From positions 1 to 5,099 of the forward strand of contig CAJXFJ010000165.1 of the NCBI GenBank assembly GCA_913052515.1: a DNA stretch of 5,099 bases. The letters are read 5' to 3'. Numbering within the stretch: position 1 is the stretch's first letter; each line of letters starts with the position of its first letter. Positions 1 through 5,099 of this stretch are shown in pieces. A program made the position numbers and the translations under genes. The notes beneath the pieces are model-generated. The model was given only the letters and a program-made list of their open reading frames with translations, was not told where the DNA came from and did no database searches. Source of the DNA: an uncultured Flavobacteriales bacterium (GTDB taxonomy: Bacteria > Bacteroidota > Bacteroidia > Flavobacteriales > Vicingaceae).

Positions 1-1
1 T

Positions 2-598
2 GTGAAAAATGTGATTCAGAATTCCAATCAAATGAAGGCGCTATTATTTGGAGTAGTCATTATGTTCAGTCACTTTTCAATTGTGCCTTTCATTAGTCCA
101 TATATGGTGGCCAATGTGGGTTTTAGTGAACAGCAAATCACATACATTTATTTATTAGGTGGGGCCTTAACTATTTTTTCTTCTCCTTTAATTGGCAAAC
201 TAGCCGATCGTTTTGGCAGGTGGAAGGTATTTGCATTCACGGTTTTAACGGCTTCAATCCCAGTATTAATCATTACTCATTTGCAAGAAAATCAGATTGT
301 CTTGGCATTAGTAGCAACATCACTCTTTTTCATTTTTGGGGCTGGTAGAATGATTCCTTCTACAACAATGGTAACTTCTTCGGTTAAGCCGGAAAACAGA
401 GGGAGCTTTATGAGTTTTAATTCCGCTTGTCGGCAAATGACTAATGGAATTGCAGCTTATATAGCCGGTTTAGTTATTACAAGTGGAGAGCGAGGAGAGT
501 TATTGAATTACGAATATGTCGGCTATTTTGCTGTGGCAATGGGTGTGCTTTCCATTTACATTGGAAAAAGCTTGAAAGTAGTGGATGAACCCAATTAG
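2..598 (+). CDS. MFS transporter, C-terminal half (5' end outside window)
   Basis: This is the second six-helix bundle of a Major Facilitator Superfamily transporter, an inner-membrane secondary carrier. About six hydrophobic segments are visible, near residues 12-36, 47-65, 75-95, 98-120, 136-160 and 170-190. The loop between the second and third carries the MFS motif A pattern GKLADRFGRWKV (65-76), which in full-length proteins occurs after TM2 and again after TM8. Arg116 and Pro119 sit in the fourth segment, and a polar NSACRQ patch in the fifth. A full MFS protein has about 400 residues and 12 helices; only 198 residues are seen and the frame is open to the left edge, so the GTG at nt 2-4 is probably an internal valine and not the start. 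The substrate cannot be told; drug or sugar-type efflux is possible but unsupported. It converges on the kdsC-like gene with one base between the two stop codons. Confidence 0.87.
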   Translation: MKNVIQNSNQMKALLFGVVIMFSHFSIVPFISPYMVANVGFSEQQITYIYLLGGALTIFSSPLIGKLADRFGRWKVFAFTVLTASIPVLIITHLQENQIVLALVATSLFFIFGAGRMIPSTTMVTSSVKPENRGSFMSFNSACRQMTNGIAAYIAGLVITSGERGELLNYEYVGYFAVAMGVLSIYIGKSLKVVDEPN

Positions 599-599
599 A

Positions 600-1121
600 T
601 TACCATTCATGAGCGTCTTCATCAAACCAATCGCCTTTTAGTTTGAGCACTTGTTCAATCAAATCACGCACGCAACCTTCTCCACCGTTTTTTGGCGAAA
701 TGTAATCGGCTATTCCTTTAATTTCTTCAGCTGCATTTTTAGGGCAGGCGGCAAAACCTACTTTTTGCATCACTCGATAATCAGGAATATCATCGCCCAT
801 GTACAAAATTTCTTCAGTTTTTAAGCCATATTGTTCTTTCAACTTTTCAAAAACTGCAATTTTATTTTTACAACCTAGATTTACTTCTTCTATGCCTAAA
901 CCATTTAAGCGCAAACGTACACTTTCTGAAGTTCCACCGCTTATTATAGAAATGTGATATCCTTTTTTAACAGCATGTTGTAAAGCATAACCGTCCTTAA
1001 TATTCATGCGTCGAATTTGATCACCAGAGGGTAGCGTAAATACACTACCATCGGTTAAGACACCATCAACGTCTAGCATAAATGCGGAAATGGTTCGGAG
1101 CTTCGCTTTTAGGTTACTCAT
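600..1121 (-). CDS. kdsC: KdsC-like HAD phosphatase (probable 3-deoxy-D-manno-octulosonate 8-phosphate phosphatase)
   Basis: This is a cytoplasmic HAD-superfamily hydrolase of the capless KdsC type, 173 residues, close to the usual length for the family. KdsC removes phosphate from Kdo-8-phosphate in lipopolysaccharide core synthesis, using Mg2+. HAD motif I is DVDGVLTDG (17-25) with nucleophile Asp17 and acid/base Asp19. Motif II is Ser61 followed by GGT, motif III is probably Lys87 (CKNK), and motif IV is GDDIPD (109-114). The NGGEGCVRD stretch (145-153) matches the C-terminal GGxGxVRE element that reaches a neighbouring subunit's active site in KdsC tetramers. The acidic, Trp-containing tail (about 164-173) is not a family hallmark. 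The ATG lies 2 nt after the DUF2520 stop, which implies co-transcription. Phosphatase class is firm; the exact substrate is inferred, and related sugar-acid phosphatases (for example for acylneuraminate 9-phosphate) share these motifs. Confidence 0.85.
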   Translation of the reverse strand: MSNLKAKLRTISAFMLDVDGVLTDGSVFTLPSGDQIRRMNIKDGYALQHAVKKGYHISIISGGTSESVRLRLNGLGIEEVNLGCKNKIAVFEKLKEQYGLKTEEILYMGDDIPDYRVMQKVGFAACPKNAAEEIKGIADYISPKNGGEGCVRDLIEQVLKLKGDWFDEDAHEW

Positions 1122-1123
1122 GC

Positions 1124-1921
1124 TTATTTCTTGTTTTGTTGGCTTGCAAAAATATCTTGAGTAATCAATTCGTAAATGTCGTGATAGGCCTTTTGGTTTT
1201 CAAGATAATTTAAATGCATATCAATTACTTTTCGATCATTTCTTACTGCAGGGCCAGTTTGCGCATGCAGTGGAATCTCATTTTTAAGCTTATTCGAAGT
1301 CTTCTCAATCAGTGGTCTAATGATTTCAAAAGAAATGTTGTGTTGATGCAACAAACGGTCAGCAATGTGATACATGTGATTGCTGAAGTTATTCGCAAAA
1401 ACAGCCGCAACATGCAAGGCTTTTCTTTTTTCAGAATCCATTGCATAGACTTTCGTGGAAACTGATCGAGCTAAACTTAACAACAAATCTTCGGTTTGAG
1501 AATTTACTCCTTCAACACAAATGGGAATAGGAGTGAGGCTTTCTGTATCATTTTTAGAAAAAGATTGCACCGGATAAAAGATACCATATTGGCTAAATCC
1601 TTTACCATTGAAAACATCAATAGGAGTAGAGCCCGAAGTGTGTACAATCGGTTTGTCTTTGAGTTGGATTTGATCTAAAACTTCCGGAATTACATCATCA
1701 TTTACAGCAAGAATTAGAATGTCTGTTTGTTTGTCTAATTCACTCAATTGAGTCGTGTAATTACAGCTCAAAGTCTGACTTAAAAGCAAGGCAGACTTTT
1801 GTGTTCTGCTATAAATTTGATGAATCACATAGCCTGCTTGTCTAAAGGCTAAACCAAAATTGTGGCCTACATTACCTGCTCCAATAATGGTGACTTTTTT
1901 TAAATGATGTTTGGCGTTCAT
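1124..1921 (-). CDS. DUF2520 domain protein with N-terminal Rossmann-like dinucleotide-binding domain
   Basis: This 265-residue soluble protein has the two-part layout of the Rossmann-like plus DUF2520 family, which resembles NADP-dependent oxidoreductases of the ProC / 6-phosphogluconate dehydrogenase type. The N-terminal strand and GAGNVG loop (14-19) form a GxGxxG nucleotide-binding site, followed by a typical beta-alpha-beta unit (SRT at 38-40) and LAVNDDVIPE (71-80). HTSGS (94-98) and YPVQSFS (116-122) are family-like conserved blocks. The C-terminal all-helical part starts near His170 (HVAAVFANNFSNHMY, 170-184), and QTGPAVRND (221-229) is another conserved patch. The substrate and reaction of the family are not established to my knowledge, so no function is assigned. 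The start ATG is 4 nt beyond the ccmF stop, and the stop is 2 nt before the kdsC-like ATG, placing it inside the operon. No signal peptide is visible. Confidence 0.85.
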   Translation of the reverse strand: MNAKHHLKKVTIIGAGNVGHNFGLAFRQAGYVIHQIYSRTQKSALLLSQTLSCNYTTQLSELDKQTDILILAVNDDVIPEVLDQIQLKDKPIVHTSGSTPIDVFNGKGFSQYGIFYPVQSFSKNDTESLTPIPICVEGVNSQTEDLLLSLARSVSTKVYAMDSEKRKALHVAAVFANNFSNHMYHIADRLLHQHNISFEIIRPLIEKTSNKLKNEIPLHAQTGPAVRNDRKVIDMHLNYLENQKAYHDIYELITQDIFASQQNKK

Positions 1922-1925
1922 GCTA

Positions 1926-4340
1926 CTAAGAATTGGTTTTTAAACGGAAACGATTCCATACGGCAACTAAGGTACCTAAAGTCATGATAATGATACCAAT
2001 CCACAAAACATTTATGTATGGGAAAACAATGGCTTGCATAATCACAAAGTCACCAGCGTTTTTATTCTTTTCTTCAATTAAAATGGTCAATTTTTCAACA
2101 TCTGGGTCAATGCCTGAAAAGCTAAATCGAATACCGAGTTCTTCAATTTCATCTTCTATGCTAAACACTCGATTACCTCGAATAACCATAATCGGAGTTG
2201 CTTGATAGTTTTGACCTTCTAAGGTTTTTGCACTAATGTTCACACCCAATGCAATATCATCTTCTTTTAGATTTAAGCTTTCCTTATCAATATTTCGTTC
2301 AAAATTGGTCAATTGAATAATGGAATTGCTTGTAAACAAGGAATCTCCAATTTGCAGTTTTAAGGTGTCTGCTTCTCGGTACTGTTCTTGACTCATAGAG
2401 TCCAAATTCTCTAAATCAGCAAAGGTGATGTGAGTAAAAATATCTTGATCCCAAAAATGTTTGGTTGAAGGCTCAGGAACATTTCCCATTTGTTGGTTTA
2501 ACTGAATGTAAGGACTTAAGCTAAACTGCTTCACGTATTGGCCATTTTCATTCACTTTCAGGTAGTCCATGTGATAGTAGACAAACTTGTCTTCAATCTT
2601 ACGCTCATTGTAAGTTACGTAATACGGATCCATGAGCACGGTGTCTCCTTTAATCAGCATGACGTTTTCATTATTCGCATCACCGCTATCTTCGAAGTTG
2701 ATGTTGATTTGACTTCTGTTTTTTGAAATGATTTCTTGATTTCCGGCAGATAATAAAGAGCCTAGCATTACCATGCCAAAACCAATGTGTGCCAAAGCTG
2801 AACCTCCTTTTTTTACGCTTCCATTTAGCATTCGAACGAAATAGTCCAGGTTGGAAAAGACAGTGAATAAGGATGCAAAAAGCAAGAGGTTTAGGAAAAG
2901 CTCATCGATTTGTAATAGGTAAATAAACAGCGCAGTAAATAAAATGGAAACAGCTACTGAAGGCAAAATCTGCTTAAAAAATTTCTTAGGCTCTGTTTTT
3001 TTGTATTTCAAAAACTGGCTTACTCCAATAAAAAGGCAAATGAGAACAGCTAAGGGCAATTGCCAAGAATTGTAGTGCGCAATTGGGTCAGCTGGTGGAG
3101 CCATTTGACTATCAAAAATCAGATTGATAACCGGAATTGATGTAGAAAGTGTGATTTGAAATGCAGAGATGACTAAAACAAGAGAACCTAGAAAGATCCA
3201 AAATTCACGACTCCAAAAGGCATCTTCTTCTGAGCGTTTTAAGAAGTGAAATCCATTTTTGAAAAGTAGAACTAGGGCTAAAACTAAATAGAACACTAGA
3301 AAAATAATCAATTGACCAGGTAGGCCATCCGCAAAGGAGTGAACTGAAGTTTCACCTAAAACACCACTTTTGGTTAAGTAGGTTGAATAAATAACCAGTA
3401 AAAAGGTAAATAAAGTCAACGCAAATGTGGAGAACATAGAGCGCATTTTCTGACGATTGATTAACATCAAATGCGCTGCTGCGACTAAGATAAGCCAAGG
3501 AACCAAAGAACTATTTTCAACTGGATCCCAAGCCCAAAAGCCTCCAAAACTGAGTGCTTCATAAGCCCAAGCACCGCCCATTAAAACTCCTAATCCCAAA
3601 ATGGCAATTCCAAAATAGGACCAAGGCAAGGCGGGTTTAATCCAAGCGTGAAACTCCTTTTTCCAAAGGGCTGAAATTGCAAATGCAAAAGGAATTAAGG
3701 TGGTTGCGAATCCAAAAAATACGGTGGGTGGGTGAATGACCATCCAATAATTTTGCAGCAGTGGATTTAAACCATTTCCTTCTACAAACTCCAGATAATT
3801 GGGGTTTGCTGTAAAAGGTAAGTTAATCATGTCTGCATGTTCGCGTAGTAAGGTGAAAGGGTTGCTTCCGATTTGAATATCAAATGGAAAAATGCCTAAC
3901 AACATGGCGCCCAAAAAGGCTTGAACTGATGCAAAAACCATCATAACCGAACCTTCCCATTTTTTAGTGGTATAGATTAATATGTTTCCTAAAACTACAT
4001 TCCAGAAGGCCCAAAGCATGGTGCTCCCTTCTTGTCCTTCCCAAAAACAAGAAAAAATATACTGCATCGGTAATGCAGAAGAGCTATGTCGCCAAACGTA
4101 GTAGTACTCAAATGAGTGGGAATAAATTAGATAGAATAGAATGCCAATCAAACCAAGTAAAGCCGCAGAATGTAAATGAAAAAATACACGCGCTAGCTTT
4201 TTCCAAGAGTCAAGCTTGGTGCTTAAATCGGAAGCTTTAAAGTAAAAAACGCTTGCTAATAAACTAGTAACAAAAGATAAGGCGATTAAAAATTCTCCAA
4301 CTTGACCTGCTAAGAGGTTCTCTCCAACGTATTCAATCAT
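1926..4340 (-). CDS. ccmF: cytochrome c heme lyase subunit CcmF, long form
   Basis: CcmF is the inner-membrane heme lyase of System I cytochrome c maturation: it takes heme from CcmE and joins it to apocytochrome CXXCH sites in the periplasm. About 15 hydrophobic segments can be counted. The tryptophan-rich WWD signature occupies residues 255-278 (Trp258, Trp269, Trp271, DPVENSS at 272-278). Four histidines align in context with the E. coli heme ligands: His203 in HPP, His290 after the WWD motif, His334 in SVHSF, and His518 in LAHIG. The block around 85-110 (HSSSALP, WEGQEGS, LWAFWN) is also typical of the CcmF/CcmC/CcsA superfamily. At 804 residues it is longer than E. coli CcmF (647); most of the surplus is in the soluble stretch 533-768 before the last helix (771-795). 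It starts 2 nt after the ccmE stop with no clear Shine-Dalgarno. CcsA is excluded by size and by the partner genes. Confidence 0.96.
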   Translation of the reverse strand: MIEYVGENLLAGQVGEFLIALSFVTSLLASVFYFKASDLSTKLDSWKKLARVFFHLHSAALLGLIGILFYLIYSHSFEYYYVWRHSSSALPMQYIFSCFWEGQEGSTMLWAFWNVVLGNILIYTTKKWEGSVMMVFASVQAFLGAMLLGIFPFDIQIGSNPFTLLREHADMINLPFTANPNYLEFVEGNGLNPLLQNYWMVIHPPTVFFGFATTLIPFAFAISALWKKEFHAWIKPALPWSYFGIAILGLGVLMGGAWAYEALSFGGFWAWDPVENSSLVPWLILVAAAHLMLINRQKMRSMFSTFALTLFTFLLVIYSTYLTKSGVLGETSVHSFADGLPGQLIIFLVFYLVLALVLLFKNGFHFLKRSEEDAFWSREFWIFLGSLVLVISAFQITLSTSIPVINLIFDSQMAPPADPIAHYNSWQLPLAVLICLFIGVSQFLKYKKTEPKKFFKQILPSVAVSILFTALFIYLLQIDELFLNLLLFASLFTVFSNLDYFVRMLNGSVKKGGSALAHIGFGMVMLGSLLSAGNQEIISKNRSQININFEDSGDANNENVMLIKGDTVLMDPYYVTYNERKIEDKFVYYHMDYLKVNENGQYVKQFSLSPYIQLNQQMGNVPEPSTKHFWDQDIFTHITFADLENLDSMSQEQYREADTLKLQIGDSLFTSNSIIQLTNFERNIDKESLNLKEDDIALGVNISAKTLEGQNYQATPIMVIRGNRVFSIEDEIEELGIRFSFSGIDPDVEKLTILIEEKNKNAGDFVIMQAIVFPYINVLWIGIIIMTLGTLVAVWNRFRLKTNS

Positions 4341-4342
4341 AG

Positions 4343-4756
4343 TTATGAATTACTTTCAGCGGTAATTTCTGTCAATTCTCCCGCCTGACCATCGTTGTAT
4401 TTTGATGGACATTTCATTAATATTTTGTCTGCTACAAATTGTCCTTCTTTTACCGTTCCTGTGACAACCACTTGCTCAGATCGTTCAAAATCTTGTGGTT
4501 TGGTGCCATTAAAAACTACTTTACGTTCATTGCCATTGTTGTCAACCATAAAGAATGAAAAGCTATTGATGTCTTCATCCGGATTGTAAGCAATTTCCTT
4601 TTCTTTATTCAACTGACCAACGACTTGCATTTCTTTGCCTTCCATTTTTTCGGCCATGCTAAAATCTGCATAAGTAGCAGCGTCAGAAACCATACTAATA
4701 ATTGCTCCAATAGCTACGGCAATCATCAAAATAGCGATGATGTGACTTTTTTTCAT
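4343..4756 (-). CDS. ccmE: heme chaperone CcmE, Cys-x3-Tyr variant
   Basis: CcmE is a periplasmic, membrane-tethered OB-fold protein that holds heme covalently and passes it from CcmC to CcmF. The 137 residues show an uncleaved N-terminal anchor (about 5-23), then a beta-rich domain (about 40-113) with the family-like blocks EGKEMQVVGQL, FSFFMVDNNGNERKVVFNG and VVVTGTVKEGQFVADKILMK. The heme site follows directly: KCPSKY, with Cys116 (codon TGT, nt 4409-4411) where E. coli has the heme-binding His130 in KHDENY, and Tyr120 in the position of Tyr134. The only histidine in the whole protein is His5 in the anchor, so the classical ligand is truly absent. Such C-x3-Y CcmE proteins are known in Desulfovibrio and archaea. 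The C-terminal tail (121-137) is short, polar and probably disordered. The ATG is 1 nt after the ccmD stop; the stop is 2 nt before ccmF. Confidence 0.95.
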   Translation of the reverse strand: MKKSHIIAILMIAVAIGAIISMVSDAATYADFSMAEKMEGKEMQVVGQLNKEKEIAYNPDEDINSFSFFMVDNNGNERKVVFNGTKPQDFERSEQVVVTGTVKEGQFVADKILMKCPSKYNDGQAGELTEITAESNS

Positions 4757-4757
4757 C

Positions 4758-4952
4758 TTATTTATTTTCTAATTTTTTCAACTTTCTATCAATGCTCACT
4801 AAATAGCTGATTAGCCCAATTAAAATAACCGCTAAAACGGCAACTACTACATAAATTTTACCGTTGGCTCTCATTTCGTCAGCCATGGCTATTTCTTCAG
4901 CTTGCAAAGCAAAACTTAGCAGTGTAGCAATTATGAATAAAAAATACCTCAT
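4758..4952 (-). CDS. ccmD: small CcmD-family membrane protein
   Basis: This 64-residue protein sits between ccmC and ccmE, exactly where CcmD is expected. CcmD is a small membrane protein that binds the CcmC-heme-CcmE complex and helps release heme-loaded CcmE. Residues 1-18 look like a cleavable signal peptide (hydrophobic core, then ALQA before EE), followed by a short acidic periplasmic segment with ADEMRANGK (24-32), one transmembrane helix (about 33-53) and a charged cytoplasmic end, SIDRKLKKLENK. The helix followed by a basic, lysine-rich tail is the CcmD-like part; the apparent signal peptide is not a feature of proteobacterial CcmD. The ATG overlaps the ccmC stop as ATGA, pointing to translational coupling. 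Identification rests on position and topology more than on sequence, since the protein is so short. Confidence 0.82.
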   Translation of the reverse strand: MRYFLFIIATLLSFALQAEEIAMADEMRANGKIYVVVAVLAVILIGLISYLVSIDRKLKKLENK

Positions 4953-5098
4953 GCGTTTAACTTTTCATTTAATCTAGAAATACGAAGCCGAATGTCACTA
5001 ATCCACAGTCCGAGTAATATCCAACCTATTACGGCGGGATAAAAAACGAGCTTCATATTGCTATCTAAATCATAATTATTAAAACCTGGATTACCTCC
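4949..5098 (-). CDS. ccmC: CcmC C-terminus (heme delivery protein; 5' end outside window)
   Basis: Reading the minus strand from the right edge gives 49 residues ending at TGA (4951-4949). They start with GGNPGFNNYDLDSNM and continue through a hydrophobic helix (LVFYPAVIGWILLGLWI) to a charged end, SDIRLRISRLNEKLNA. This fits the last periplasmic loop, final transmembrane helix and cytoplasmic tail of CcmC, the WWD-family inner-membrane protein that presents heme to CcmE. The WWD motif and ligand histidines would lie upstream, outside the window, so the call rests on this C-terminal pattern and on the ccmD-ccmE-ccmF order that follows. The stop overlaps the ccmD start by 4 nt. The membrane-topology reading is firm; a different membrane protein is possible but unlikely in this context. 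Confidence 0.8.
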   Translation of the reverse strand, partial: GGNPGFNNYDLDSNMKLVFYPAVIGWILLGLWISDIRLRISRLNEKLNA

Positions 5099-5099
5099 A

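Larger units (their letters stand above)
600..5098 (-). other. probable single operon: ccmC-ccmD-ccmE-ccmF-DUF2520-kdsC
   Basis: Six same-strand genes follow each other with a 4-nt overlap (ccmC/ccmD) and gaps of 1, 2, 4 and 2 nt. No room exists for an intergenic promoter or terminator, so one transcript starting beyond the right edge is inferred. None of the five visible starts has a GGAGG-like sequence at the usual distance; the upstream bases are A/T-rich, as is common in Bacteroidota. The absence of ccmG and ccmH between ccmF and the next gene differs from the proteobacterial order. Confidence 0.8.

Noticed and set aside
2..4. GTG as the true start of the MFS gene
   Set aside because: Only the second half of a 12-helix transporter is present and the frame is open to the window edge, so this codon is most likely an internal valine.
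622..646. Six-base inverted repeat TCAAAC / GTTTGA as a terminator
   Set aside because: The stem is short and AT-rich, the loop is 13 nt, no T-run follows on either strand, and it lies in kdsC coding sequence.
1147..1154. Minus-strand TATTTTTG, a match to the Bacteroidota TAnnTTTG -7 box, about 25 nt upstream of the kdsC-like start
   Set aside because: No TTG element is present at the expected 19-21 nt upstream, the site is inside DUF2520 coding sequence, and such matches are frequent by chance in AT-rich DNA.
1214..2726. Plus-strand open frames opposite the DUF2520 gene and ccmF (1214-1465, 1496-1678, 1933-2205, 2538-2726)
   Set aside because: They lie antisense to well-supported genes, and their translations show no recognisable domain or motif.
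1926..4340. CcsA/CcsBA (System II) heme synthetase instead of CcmF
   Set aside because: The adjacent ccmE, ccmD and ccmC genes, the four-histidine arrangement and the C-terminal periplasmic domain followed by a final helix fit CcmF of System I.
4395..4810. Plus-strand open frames opposite ccmE and ccmD (4395-4589, 4625-4810)
   Set aside because: These are antisense shadows of strongly supported ccm genes, rich in Cys/His/Ser/Phe as expected from the complement of Lys/Glu/Met-rich coding sequence.

Overview
The window looks like chromosomal DNA from a member of the Bacteroidota, most likely a Flavobacteriia-like organism. The evidence is AT-rich coding sequence, start codons without recognisable Shine-Dalgarno sequences, a CcmE carrying a Cys-x3-Tyr heme site, an unusually long CcmF, and a DUF2520 gene next to a KdsC-like HAD gene. 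The taxonomic call is inference from gene content, not from a marker gene.

Layout: nt 2-598 on the plus strand hold the C-terminal half of a Major Facilitator Superfamily transporter whose start lies left of the window. Everything else is on the minus strand, read from right to left: the C-terminus of ccmC (entering from the right edge), a small CcmD-family gene, ccmE, ccmF, a DUF2520 Rossmann-fold protein, and a KdsC-like HAD phosphatase. These six genes are separated by -4, 1, 2, 4 and 2 nt, so they very probably form one transcript whose promoter lies beyond the right edge. The phosphatase stop and the MFS stop face each other with a single base between them. There is no non-coding stretch of any size, and I see no RNA gene, mobile element, CRISPR array or repeat.

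The ccm genes encode a cytochrome c maturation (System I) module. CcmC, with CcmD, loads heme onto the membrane-anchored chaperone CcmE, and CcmF receives that heme and attaches it to the CXXCH motif of apocytochrome c on the periplasmic side. The most distinctive feature is that the heme-binding histidine of classical CcmE is replaced by cysteine (Cys116, with Tyr120 kept at the same spacing). CcmF keeps all four heme-ligand histidines and the tryptophan-rich motif, but is about 157 residues longer than the E. coli protein, mostly in its last periplasmic domain. The two downstream genes have no obvious role in heme delivery: one is an uncharacterised NAD(P)-binding-like protein and the other probably acts in Kdo (lipopolysaccharide) synthesis. 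They appear to be co-transcribed passengers.

I did not find a wholly new system. The variant CcmE, the enlarged CcmF and the gene coupling are the points most worth following.
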